Positions 22,806-35,039 of a stretch of 64,000 bases of DNA are shown here, one piece after another. The stretch comes from Chloranthus sessilifolius (Eukaryota > Streptophyta > Magnoliopsida > Chloranthales > Chloranthaceae). Positions within the stretch are counted from its first letter, which is position 1; every line of letters begins with the position of its first letter. A program made the translations under genes and the position numbers. The notes below the pieces were generated by a model. That model saw nothing but the letters and a program-made list of their open reading frames with translations, searched no databases and was not told the DNA's origin. Where the stretch lies: assembly GCA_021018995.1 (NCBI GenBank), contig CM037591.1:1804001-1868000 (forward strand). Direction: 5' to 3'.

Positions 22806-24759
22806 TATGATGTTCCTTCGTTAGGCAGTGTCTTCTTTAAGACATTATCAGGGTCTTCTTTAAGACATTAGGGTTTAAGAATTTATTTCTTTTCTTATTT
22901 AACTTTTATATAAGATGCATCGTAGAAGTATGAAACAAAATATTAAGATAACCAATTAATTATTCGTGGTTGTATTCTCCGTATCAATCCGAGTTGGATA
23001 ATCCTTATATATGTAGGATGGCTTCACATATAGTTGCGTTATGAGTGCTGATACAATTATATTAGTATGCTACTCTAATGGGCTATTTAATCTTTATAGA
23101 GTTGGATAGTACCTTATATGTTAATATATATAGGCTTCGCATGCAGGTGCATTATGAGTACTGACACAGTTATACTAGTATGTCACTATAATGGGCTATT
23201 GAAAGTTCAAGAAAATAATATGATAAATAGTGGCGAAAAATATAAACAGAAATCGATAAGCCGGGATGCAACATATAATAAATTTATGGGAAAGATGTAT
23301 GAGTTGTGTTACTCAATATCGGAGCGGATGGATCTAAGGTTTAGATATAGATACTTGACTACCGAAGAGAGTTTTATTTTTGACATAGACAATGAGACCG
23401 ACTTTCATGACATGATGACCCTATACCCAATTGACTATCCTCACATTGTCCTATATATTTCTTAAAAGACCGCGGAGTAAAAAAAGTTGAACGAGCATAC
23501 AAGAAAGGAAAGTCTAAATACTGGAATGCTAGGGAAGTATGTGCTAGTAGATTAGAAGTAAATGCAACTAAATTTGTTTGGTAGTCAAGCATTTCATGTT
23601 TTATGTTGCTTATTTGATAGTGAGAAACCCGATAGCTCGCAGAGTAAAGGAGTTGGATGTAATGAACGACACAACCTGTACTTAGACACAGTGAAGAAAT
23701 GAGAGGAAACAAAGATATTTAGGTAAATCGATGAAATTATATGTATGTGCTTTTATTTAATATTAATTAAAAAATTATCAATAAGTTGATTGACATACAC
23801 TGGTATGCTTTTGATCGTAGAATTGCTCATGACTGCATATTTCCTAATTCAAGAGCCCATTAAAGTCACCGATCGTGCAATCAATATGACCCATGACAGT
23901 GATTATTTTACATAGTTTTTAGTTTTTCGTCCCCTGTTGCCGAAAAAAAGGGTGAACAGAATACCAATTTTAGGTGGGTTGGTGTGTCAGCTCGAATTTC
24001 GGCACCCCGAAACTCGTGCCATCAGCACGATCATCTTGACCGTGCCCCTTAGCTGTGCACGGAACATTGGTATATCAAGCAATGAACTAAATTGAAAAAA
24101 TAAATAAACTGCAGAATTAAATTATCATATAAGTATTTCTCAAAAGACAGTTCTACCTTCATGCCTCTGCATGAATGGAGAACCGATCCGAACCACCGAT
24201 GATAGCTAATCATCGCAGATGATTCGCCCAAAAGAATAATTCCAAACTCTAATTACATTGTTTAACCAAAAACAAGGCTTGGCATACCAAGCCGTACCAA
24301 TAATCTCACAAAAACCCTCAAAGCTGCACAACGGAGTCCTCTAGAAGAAGTCCTCAGGAGGTGGCTCCAACTCGTCTCCAGGTGCAAGGTCCGACTCACC
24401 GGGGTCAACGTCACCTGAAGCCTCGGCAGCTGCTAGTAATGGACCTGCGACGTATAGTCTAAAGGGTGAGTTACATCCTAGCTCAATAGGGAACAGAACA
24501 CAGTTGAACATATAAATTACCACTCACATATATTCCATGATATGCCATGCATGATGTGTCTATGCAGTTACTGATGAAAAACAGTTGAAAATAATCACAT
24601 TTCACTGGTAGTTTACTCATGTCTTTTACTTATTCATGAATGATGCCGAGAAGGCCTAAAATAAAACTTAAACTTTCAACTTAAGTAATCCCCGAGCAAT
24701 ATAGCATCAAGCCCCGATGAGATACCCATTATCGTCATCTATATAGACAGTTTTAAAAG

Positions 24760-25105
24760 TATTCCCTGGGAATACAAATAGTACCAAAACCCCTTTCCCC
24801 TGGGGATTGGTGGCGGGGTTTCACTTATCTCAACACAACACCCCTGGGGTGTGCTTTACGCATGTCTGGATAAGCCTCGTCTTGGCCTCACGGTTTCATT
24901 GCGTATCAGTCCGCGGATATCCAAACCTCAAATAACAAAAATATCAGGTGCTTTACATATAGTTATTCACCGTGTAAGTGTGCTATCTTATATCAGTTAG
25001 GCCCTATCAGATATAATTCAATCTTGGATACATCCCTGGGATGTATCCATTCACTTGCATCATACCTGATGCTCTTATTTCTTTACTTCCTCATCCCCTG
25101 GGGAT
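24760..25105. repeat. CCCTGGG hairpin series in solo LTR
   Basis: Five short perfect or near-perfect palindromes share a CCC(C)TGGG(G) centre with different arms: GTATTCCCTGGGAATAC (24760), CCCCTGGGG (24797), ACACCCCTGGGGTGT (24837), TACATCCCTGGGATGTA (25029), CATCCCCTGGGGATG (25092). The arms change while remaining self-complementary. Confidence 0.85.
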
Positions 25106-25427
25106 GGCTCATTATAATTACTCTTATAGATGTCACACACACACACTTTTCACAAACTCTTAAGCAATAAAAACAGTTTGAATTGAATTCTATATCACTA
25201 CATACATGCTCTGGCAAAATAAAGTACATGTTCAAGGTGTTTCCTACCTCAAGTCTTTGTTTGATCATGCATCAAGGTCCCACGTGGCTCCTTGTGCCCA
25301 AGCTCACATGTACCACCTATGGTACCACATAACACATGAAATACATCACTAAAGATGTAACAAAGAAGGTCCAAGACCCTCCAAGAATCTTAAAGTCAAA
25401 CTCAAAAGTCAACAAAAATTGGCACAG

Positions 25428-25880
25428 TCGATTAATCAAACTCTAAAATCGATTAATCGAATCTGATTCGATTAATCGAAATTCAAAATCGATTAATCGA
25501 TTCTAAAATCGATTAATCAAAATTCTCATTCGATTAATCGAATCCCAATTCGATTAATCGAAATTCTCCATTCCTTCCAGTCGATTCTCAATTCGAGTAA
25601 TCGAATTCTCAAAATCGATTAATCGATCCCAAATTGACTAATCAAAATTCTAAATCGATTAATAGAACTCTCATTTCGATTAGTCGATTTCTCCAAGTCC
25701 TTTCTTTCCCTCCACTAGAGTTCACTGTAGGTTCCCAGTCGATTAATCGATACCCAAATCGATTAATCGAAATTCAAAGTCGATTAATCGAAACTCAATT
25801 CGATTAATCGAGATCTGGGTCCTCTGACTTTTCAACTTCTTGGCCAAAATCGATTAATCGAATCTCAATTTCGATTGATC
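25428..25880. repeat. Array of palindrome TCGATTAATCGA in solo LTR
   Basis: About eleven exact copies of the 12-bp palindrome and about seven one- or two-base variants lie at irregular 15-30-bp spacing over about 450 bp, in two clusters separated near 25690-25735. Spacers are short and non-identical, so this is not a simple tandem repeat. Confidence 0.9.
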
Positions 25881-28800
25881 GAAATGGTCAGATTCAGCCT
25901 CTTTTGGGTTGTTCTTCCTAATCTTTTTCCTTTCTCTTTCCTTCATTTTTCTAAGCCTTTATCCTATACTTTAAACCATTTCTAACTACAATCTAACCTT
26001 TCAATCTATGCATTTAATCTACAAGAATTTTACCTTCAATCAATCTCAAATTGATTTAAATCAAGTGGTTGGAAAGGCTAGGGTTCTAGCGTTGGCTTGA
26101 ACGGATCCTTCGCGTTGAATCAGTCTCTTTAATGCTTGAATCCCCCTTCCAGTCACCCACAATAATTCCTTGCTGAACCCTTCTTTTACTCTTCTCTCTC
26201 TTCTTTACTTCTCTCTCAACAACCTAAACATGCAATTTAGGGTTATCAAACCCTTTTATCTCTCCTCTAACTTGTGTGTTGAGCACATGCACCGCGATAG
26301 GTGTATGTGACTTCACATTTACATCACACACTACATAGTCAATGAATTTATCACATCTCCTCCGTTCATCACACTCTATGCTAACTATTGAACTCCTATT
26401 TGGTCAAACATGTGACCAATCGGCACGGATCTCGAAGTCACTGTTTAACGTGATTTTTAGGGATATTACAATTGGTCTCCCATTTCCTTGGAAAAATGGT
26501 AGTTTTATTAATGTTAATGAAGACTCACATCCTTTGGTTGATACCTATGAGTAATTTTGCAGTTTCGAGCATTCACGTCTATTTCCACATCCCCTCCCCT
26601 ATACTCGTATAGAGGAGAAAATAATTGAAGAGGGGCTAGTATATGAAGACTCAAATTCGATAAAAAATTCTTCACAAACTCAGAGCTGACTCTGAATTGA
26701 GTTTTTACATAATCATGTGTAATATTAAAGTGCATATCTTACGTATGAGTGACACATTATATATTTATTTTAATTAAAGGAACAAGAGTGCTCCGCCATC
26801 GAAGACATGGGTTTTCGATTCAGTTATTACCCAGAATTATAGTATCGAGGTACTATCAGGAGAGATGAGATTACTGAATATACGGGCTCAGATAACGACT
26901 CGAGTTATTAAGTCGGATTGGGATTCCAGGGATGAATTATTGGGAATAAATCAAAAGATGCAGACTTCGAAATTAAAGATGATAACTTAGAAGGAGAGAG
27001 TTCCGCAAGGAAGTCGAGATTTGATAGGATTGGAAATACATCTTTGACTGTCAAAATTTTTTTTCTTCTCGAGAAGAATTTATGACTGCCTTAAAGAATA
27101 ATATTATGTTGGAGAACTTTCAATTGAAACCAATAAAGACAACCAAGTAGATTATTGCTGCTAGATGTGCGGATAATATTTGTCGATGGAATATTCGTGC
27201 GAGTAGGGGCAACGTTGGTGGCGATTATTTCGTAATTAAAATAATAAATCCCAAGCACAAGCACGGTCTACTTAGTGTAGCTATGCAAAAAAGGGAGGTC
27301 ATCGACAAGCCTCAAGTGATTGGGTATCTTCTAAAATAATAAATATGTTGATGGATGCTATTGATTATGCGCTTGTGAAATTATCTATGAAATTCAAACA
27401 AATTGGGGGGTTATAATAAGCTATCGTAAAGCGTGAAAGGCGAAAGAGATAGCGTTGGCTAATATTAGGAGTGGTTGGGAGTCGTCTTATGCTAATCTCC
27501 CTTCATATATTACAGAATTGTGTAGATCCGATCCCGATGCCTTCATGACACTACAATATTTATATGATGACTCCTTCATTAGATTTTTTTAGGCATTTAG
27601 TCCCTCTATCGATGGATATAGAAGAACGTTGAGGCCCATAATTTCAATTGATGGAACACACTCAAAAGGTAAATTTTCCTGCTCGATGCTAATTGCGACA
27701 ACTGTTAATGGCAACAACAATTTATTCTCTATTGCTTTTACTGTAGTTGATGGTGAAACAAAAGATGCTTGAGAATGGCTTTTTCAATATCTTCAAGAAG
27801 CAATCATGGATGATGAGAGAGCAATTATCATAATTTCAGACTGTACGAATGCAATTAGATCGGCGGTTCTAAAAGTATTTTCAAATGTCACTCATAGATT
27901 TTACTTCTTTCACATTGCCAAGAACTTCAGGGAGAAGTTTAGGAATCTGACTTTGTGGAGTCAACTCTGGCCTATTGCTCTGACATATACCGTAAAAGAA
28001 TATGATGAGCTAATGACGAAACTTGAGAGTGTGAGCCCTGCTAGTGTAAAATATCTTTGGCAGAATGAACCATGGAGGTGGTCTAGAGTGCTCTTCCCTA
28101 GTCATAAATACAATCTTCTGACTACAAATATGTCTGAGTGTTTAAACAAAATCGTAGTTCGTGCCAGAGGTCTACCAATAATAGCCCTTATTAAAGCAAT
28201 AGGAAGAAAATTGCCAAACTTGTTCATGATAGAGCTATAAAAGGTCAGAAGATGTCGAAGGGTTTAATCCCATATGCATCCGATATCTTGGAAGAGGCTA
28301 ACGAAGTAGCTAGGTTTTGTCAAGTTCTACCATCATCACCCAACATTTTTGAGATATTAATGTCAATATTTAAGTATAATATACATTTAGATAAGAGGTC
28401 TTGTTCTGTTTTGACATTTTGAGCCTCCCTTGTATCCATGCCATGGCTGCCATTCGTTGGAGTAATACAGATCCGTCGATATATTGTTAAGAACGGTATA
28501 TATCTGTATGGTACTGTGAGACATATAATAAGGTAATCGAACCAACTCTAGATAAATCTCAATGGCACGTCAAGCATGTTAGTCTTGTTATTGACCCGCC
28601 ACACTGTAGGAACCCTCTAGGTCGACCATGAAAAAAAAGGTTAAAATCTGTACTAAAAAGAAATGGAGAATGCATTATACAACTTGTAAGCAGGAGGGAC
28701 ACAATCGTTCAACTTGTCAAGGACCACAATCAAAAAAATGTAAAATGAAATAATTAATTTTGCTAAGTGAGATGTCTTGTAATAAATAGAGTATTCAATC

Positions 28801-29079
28801 TTGACAATGGTGATGAATATATAATACATTATAATAAGTAGCTATTATGCCTTGTTATTTATATGAATGATCAATTATTTTTCCTTTATCTCTGATGTCT
28901 AATATATGTGTCATTCGTTGGAATATTTACAGCTTATATCAGTCTATAATGTTTGTAATAGGTTTTCTTATGTCTCATGTAAATTTCTTAATATGTCTCA
29001 CATCTATCCTTTAATGTCATATTTAGTTATTGAATTTTACTCATGCAGGGGACAACTGAAGTTTAAAGTTTTATTTTAA

Positions 29080-31310
29080 CTCTCATATAAGTCCTTTATT
29101 GTCTGACAGCAGCACTTTATTGTCTCATATCAGTTCTTATAATGTCATCAACTCTACCTATTTTTACGCACTCATATGTCTGAAGGTGGATCTTGTTTAG
29201 ATATTCGGGTTTCTTTTAAAAGTAAATTGAGAATGATAAAACCCCTAAGGCAAATGAAAAGTTGACGAGGGAATCAATCGTTGAACTTGACAAGGATCAT
29301 GGTAAAAAAAATACAGAAAAAAATTACGAAAATTTCTAAGTGACAAACTTATTGTAATAAGTAGGTTATTGAATGAGAAAAGTGGTGAGAAATATATAAA
29401 ATATTATAATAAGTATATCGTTGGACAATGTATAACTTCTATGAGTCTCGTGTTACTCATTATACGACCATCGTACTTTGCTATGTTATTGGATAATTCA
29501 CAATTCTTTTTCTCTGATGTGTAATATATGTGGATCTCTGTATAGTCTCACATCAGTACTTTATTGTCTGATATCAGTCATGTACTGTCTCACATTAGTA
29601 TTTTATTGTCTGATATCAGTCCTTTAATATTCTCACATCAGTCTTATATATATTTAGAAAACTTTACTCATGCAGGTCAGAATATAGTTTATTGTTGAAA
29701 ATGAGTCTAATATCAATCATATACTGTCTCACCACATGACTTTATTGTCTGATATCAGACCTCTAATGTTCTTACATTAGTCCTTTAATGGTTAAGATAA
29801 CTTTACTCCTATAGGTTAAAATATTATTGAAAGTAAAATATGAGTTTGATATCAGTCATGTACTGTCTCACATTATAACATTATTGTCTGATATCAGTAA
29901 AATATAGATTCAGATTACTCATGCAGATTAGAATATAGTTTAATGCTGAAAATAAGTCTAACATCAGTCCTATCTTATCTCACATCAGTACTTTATTGTC
30001 TGATATCAATATTTTAATGTTCCCATATCAGTCCTTTATAGAATCAGATAACTTTACTTATGTATGTGACAATGTAGCTTAAAGGTAAATATGAGTCTGA
30101 TATCAATTCTGTCTTGTCTCACATCAATACTTTATAGTCTGATATCAGTCATTTAATGTTTCAGATAAAATTAGTTATGCCTGTGACAATATAGTTTGAA
30201 GCTAAATATGAGTCTGATATCGGTCATTTACTGTCTCACATCGATACTTTATTGTCTAATATTAGTCCTCTAATGGTCTGATATTAGAAACATTAAATGT
30301 CTGATATCAGTCCTCTAATAGTATAATATCAGAAATATTAAATGTCTGATATCAAACCTTAGAGGACTGATATTAGTCATTTAATATTTCAGATGACTTT
30401 ACTCATGCCTGTGACAATGTAGTTTAAAGGTAAATATGAGTCTGATATCTGATATCAGTCCTATCTTCTCACATCAATACTTTATGATCTGATATCAGTC
30501 ATTTAATATTTCAGATAAAATTAGTCATGCTTGTGATAATATAGTTTGAAGCTAAATATGAGTCTGATATCAGCCCTTTACTGTCTTACATCAGTACTTT
30601 ATTGTCTGATATCAGTCCTTTAATGGCCTTATATCATAAATATTAAATGTCTGATATCAATTCTCTAATGGTTAGATATAAAAAATATTAAATGTCTGAT
30701 ATCAGACTATTAGAGAACTGATATCAGTCATTTAATATTTCAGATAACTTTACTCATGCCTATGACAATGTAGCTTAAAGGTAAATATGAGTCTGATATC
30801 AGTCATGTCTTGTCTCACATCAGTACTTTATGGTCTGATATCAATTATTTAATATTTTAGATAAAATTAGTTATGCCTGTGATAATGTAGTTTGAAGCTA
30901 AATATGAGTCTGATATCAGTCATTTACTGTCTCATATCAGTACTTTATTATCTAATATCAATTATCTAATGGTCTGATATCAGAAACATTTAATGTCTGA
31001 TATCAATCCTCTAATTGTCTAATATCAGAAATATTAAATGACTGATATCAGACCATTAGAGCACTGATATCAGTCATTTAATCTTTTAGATAACTTTACT
31101 CATGCATGTGATAATGTAGCTTAAAGGTAAATATGAGTCTAATATCAGTCCCGTCTTGTCTCACATCAGTACTTTATGGTCTGATATCAGTCATTTACTA
31201 TCTCACATCAGTACTTTATTCTCTAATATCAGTCCTCTAATGTTCTCACATCAGTTATTTAATGTATTATAATGTCTTATATCGATCTCATATTAGTCGT
31301 CTAACATCTT
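29080..31310 (+). repeat. Palindrome-rich array 1 (CTGATATCAG), upstream of Ulp1 gene (+)
   Basis: More than 2 kb of degenerate repeats of a ~45-bp phrase: 'tctcacatcagtactttattg' followed by 'tctgatatcagtc'. CTGATATCAG is a perfect 10-bp palindrome and occurs dozens of times. From 30085 on there is a higher-order repeat: the marker 'taaatatgagtct' recurs at alternating spacings of about 117 and 225 bp, a ~345-bp unit in at least three copies. The array ends about 120 bp before the start codon of the gene at 31431. The first ~330 bp after the transposase (28746-29080) contain nothing else recognisable. Confidence 0.9.
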
Positions 31311-31430
31311 TCAATTATCCTATTTCAGATATTCAATTAGCTTTTAAAGTCCAAAATAATAATGGCAAAATGATTAAAGAAAGAAAAATAGAAAGTCGAT
31401 GAGAATGACCAACAAGTCATCAAAAGAGTA

Positions 31431-34400
31431 ATGAACTGTCGCAAATTAGGTCGATGGTACGATCAATTGAGTAGTGACAAGAACCAGCTCCTCCTTCAAG
31501 AAAGTTGTTTTAAATATTTATGGTTAATTAGCGAATTCCTCACCCAATTCGAACAACTTGTACACGCTATTGTTAGAGGTTTCGATTCGAAGCATAAGAC
31601 ACTCTCCATTGGAGAGTATGTTGTTTTGTTCGTTCGGACAAACGTGAATAAGATTTTGGGTTTGAAAGTTGGCTCCCCTTCAGCATCAACAGAACCTTCA
31701 GTGTCGACAGATCCTGAAGGTGCAGCCACTTTTAGAGAATTTGGCCAAGTGGCAGTCGGACAGTCGGTCACCAAGGATCAGATCGAATCAGCCCTCGATT
31801 CACCTAGCCTACCTGATGTTGACTTCATCCGGCTTGGGAACTTGTACATGTTAGCGAACTTCCTCCTTCTCGACATTCGCCATACGATCGATTGGGACTA
31901 CATCGATCTCGCGAATGATCTTCGCATGTTCAATGGCCACAATTGGGGGATGTGGTTTATGCTTGATTGATTCCATACATGTAGCCACACATTCTCTTGG
32001 TGGTAAGAGGTATTGTATGCTAGGTTGCACTATTCTGTTACATGTATGGACATTCGAGCATGTTCCTCAAATTTCGTCGGGTAAAGTGAAGAACGCATGT
32101 AACGAGTGGCCACTGCTCTTGAAATATATGCCAATGAAGACTTCGCGCGCCGACGCGAACTTTTATTTTCGAAAGTTTTAAAAGTTCAAGGTACTATTTT
32201 ATCAACAAGATCAATTACTGGATACAAAATATGTAGTTTTATAATTATCTTCGTTACGTATCATATCTGCTTTGTTTGACTGATATATATGTCTGTTATT
32301 ATAGGTTGTCGCTTGAAATCTGGAGCCACCTAAGGACCCTTGACTTCTTAGACCGAGCAGCCCAAAAGAGATACCAAGGAAAAAAGAGAAATTAGAACAA
32401 GGAGATGACGTGTGTAGAAAGGGAGAAGATAATGAGGAACAGGAAGAAGAAGAAGATGACAATGATGTGGATGAGTATACGGTGCAGCCAAGATTGGCAC
32501 CGATCGGTACCGGTATTGGAGAATCTGAGGTTATTGCCAAGCTTTTTTTATATAATTGATGCATTAGAAGCTGAATCGAGGTCGATTCGGCCCTTGTCGC
32601 GGTCGTTGAGAAGCAAGGCCATTAGATCAAAGTCCTGAAATAATAAAGTTTGTTATTATTGGAACGTGTTAAGACGCTTGAGGCCGCAATAGAAATAGAT
32701 GAGAGCTCCGAGATTGGAGAGTGCAGAGAGGGAGATGAGAGGGGAGGAAATAAAGAGTGTGAGAGAGAGGGAGAGGGCCAAGAGAGAGTGGGAGAGGGAG
32801 TTGATACTGCGACAGTCGAAGTAGAAGAGAGAGGAGAAATGACTGCGAGAATGGATGAAGGAGAGTAGGTATTTATTTTAAATTAAATATAGTTACCCAT
32901 GCAGTCCTCTATCTACTTTTACTCGACATTCTCATGTATCCATAACGCCTATTGTCTCTTCAGTAATGTAGAGTTTGTATAAATATAGGTTTTAATGAAA
33001 AGGGCACGTCCAGCTGAGGTCAGCCTTGCTCAGTAACATCCAGTAAGGGAGAAAAAGCCTAAGCGATAGGTTGGCATGACTACCTAGTCAGCTGAAAGGC
33101 CAAGGACTAGGGTGAAAAAGCAAGGAAAAGTAAAGGAGGCGATAGGAAAAGCGTCTGTAGTCGCCGAAAAAATGAAAAAATATTATCGGAAGACTATGCC
33201 TCATTAGATGAGGCCCAGCTGGCTGCCAATATTTGGCAAAAAATTAATGATCCAAGGAAAATGGGAGTTATGACGGTAGAGGATAGAAATGAGTTTGCCT
33301 CTTTCTTTTGGGGCTGCCAGACGCAGTTGATAAGTAATAGATCTTACTTAATCAAGTCAAACTTTAATTTACCAATTACACGTGCATGAATAACTCACAA
33401 TTTGCATAGCGGGTGTCATTTACAGATTGATGGTGTCTAAAGTTGAAGAGCTCCAGATAACTATTAAGCTCATTAAGAGTCTTAAGCCAAATATGGAAGT
33501 GGAGGACGACGTGCTAAACGCAATGATGATGGGCATATACCGCAAATATAGTTCACGTACCGTGTACCTTCTATCGGCTATGTTTGTGGTGAGCACTCCT
33601 CTCGCACACTCGTTTCCTTGGGTCCTACAAGTTGTGAGTGATAATCATTAATTGATTGCATCTTTATACAGGAATTGTTGAAGGAGGTGCTGAAATTTGA
33701 GGAGTCCCAAAATAATGACTCTGTATACAATGCAATTAAGGACGAGGGACAAAAAATTGCAATTTGGGAGGGTGATGAAAGGTTTCATCATTTTTGCTTT
33801 TCATTCCTCAGCAAACACTATTTCAAAATTGTGGTAGCCCATTGTGCAACGGTAATTTTAATTCGTTATTTTAAAATTTCTTATTATTCACTACTCATAT
33901 AATTAGTATTCTGTAATATGAGTGACCATTCACTAATCACGGCTTAGACATTATATCTACAGGTTTTAATTCCGTTGCATAGTGATACTGGCTCTCATGC
34001 GTTAGCCTGTGTTGACCTCAACGAGAAAGCAATTTATCTCCTAGACCCATCGGCCAAGCCAGCATTCAGCATGTGGAAACATCACACAAATGCCTTGGTA
34101 AGCAAATAAGTGGGTCATTTAATGTATTAATTTATTTCTTATCCATAGGTTATGTACTTTGTGTTTATTTACTCTATTTATTTTAGGCTTTCCATCTCCC
34201 GCAACTGTTATACTTGAATGGACATAACAATGCGCTCGAGAAAGCTCTTCCGTGGCCACTATTCTTCACTAACGGCCTCCCAAAATAGGCTCGAGGATCG
34301 GTGGACTGTGCATTATTCGTGCTAAAATATGTCAAAAATATTATGACCGGGAGAGAAGATAAGTTTCAATTTGGAGCGGAAGAGAGACTTGTTTCTCGGA

Positions 34401-34450
34401 AGCAATGCGTGTTAGATATTCTCACATATCAGCTTCAAACATGTCAGTAA
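31431..34450 (+). pseudogene. Ulp1-like cysteine protease gene with DUF1985-type N-terminus (MULE-borne)
   Basis: The N-terminal exon (31431-31960) has CFKYLWLISEF and SLPDVDFIRLGNLYMLANFLL, continuing after a frameshift near 31950 into LIDSIHVATHSLGGKRYCML and LHVWTFEHVP (to about 32115), the pattern of the plant DUF1985 domain found beside TE-borne Ulp1 proteases. Acidic, Glu-rich exons follow (32400-32870). C-terminal exons give LKPNMEVEDDVLNAMMMGI (33427-33592), LKFEESQ...FLSKHYFK (33672-33850), then the C48 core: SHALACVDLNEKAIYLLDP (His and Asp, exon 33964-34099, followed by GTAAGC) and ARGSVDCALFVLKY (Cys, exon 34186-34450). The Gln expected before ARGS is TAG. Ulp1 enzymes remove SUMO from proteins; proteins of this TE class have no proven role. 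The frameshift and nonsense codon suggest a pseudogene. Confidence 0.75.
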
Positions 34451-35039
34451 TTTTGTGTTGTTTTCAAAAAATTGAAAGTAAAAAGGTGAACAATTCTAAG
34501 TGTCCCAGAAATTCTTCAAATGGATGAGACACAGTCATTGTAAGACTCTCATTGCTGGTTTAAGGTAGATTTGTATGATGAGTTTATGGATGGCAATGGT
34601 TTGTGAATTTGTGATATTCTATACTGAAGTTGTAAATTTGTGGATGGCAGTGGTTTGAGAATTTCTGAATTTGTATGATTAATTTGTAGTTGGTAGTCGT
34701 TTTTAGACTCCATTATGTCTATTATGAGTTATTTTGTCACAAACAGATATACTTATGATTGATTAATGCAAGTATTTATAAATGGATATTGAATATCTTA
34801 GATGTTTCACTGCCTGCATATTGCGGTTACTTATGATATTGATGTTACAGATATTTTAATCAAATTGATAATGCAATCAAGTAGGCTCATTGTTAATTAC
34901 CAAATTTAATCATGCAGGTCATTTCGATGGTTTTTTCATGTCTTAGATGTACTGGCTGTGTATTGCAAGGATTGAATATTGTCAGTGACAAATGAGGAAT
35001 ATGCTTGGCTGTATAATGCAGGTTGATGCATGAGATGAG
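34451..35039. other. No gene; transition to repeat array
   Basis: AT-rich DNA after the Ulp1 stop codon, with diverged forms of the repeat that follows ('catgcaggtcatttc', 'gtgagtcat' phrases). No coding signal. Confidence 0.4.

Larger units (their letters stand above)
23983..26470 (-). mobile_element. Solo LTR of the gypsy family, inserted in the MULE gene
   Basis: 2488 bp, starting TGTGTCAGCTCGAATTTCGG and ending AGGGATATTACA. It aligns in architecture with the LTRs at 36405-38881 and 43052-45449 (TGTGACAGCCCAGATTTCGG ... GGGACGTTACA), and the 'catccctgggatgt', 'gagcaatatagcatc' and 'gggtgagttacatcctagct' blocks are shared. The flanks GTTGG (23978-23982) and ATTGG (26471-26475) form a 5-bp target duplication with one mismatch. 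No internal domain, so it is a recombined solo LTR. By analogy with the full element its sense strand is minus. It carries two palindrome sets, 24760-25105 and 25428-25880. Confidence 0.85.
23154..28745 (+). pseudogene. MuDR/MULE transposase, interrupted by a solo LTR
   Basis: The N-terminal exon (ATG 23154 to 23465) reads MSTDTVILVCHYNG...YNKFMGKMYELC, the PB1-like start of plant MULE transposases. After a 2.5-kb solo LTR (23983-26470) the MuDR DNA-binding domain follows at about 27050-27330 (EEFMTALKNNIMLENFQLKP, AARCADNICRWNIRAS, INPKHKHG). The catalytic MULE domain is at about 27530-28240: PDAFMTLQYLYD, RPIISIDGTHSKGKFSCSML, NLFSIAFTVVDGE, IIISDCTNAI, RFYFFHIAKNFREKF. Two Asp residues of the catalytic triad can be placed (SIDGTH, ISDCTN). 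The tail has a SWIM-like HAMAAIRW block and a CCHC knuckle (CKQEGHNRSTC) near 28690. Stops, including TGA for the Trp of the [W]EWLF motif, and frameshifts make it inactive. Confidence 0.85.

Noticed and set aside
25428-25880. Regular palindromic array considered as a CRISPR array
   Set aside because: Repeats are 12 bp, spacers are short and similar to each other, there are no cas genes, and it sits in a plant LTR.
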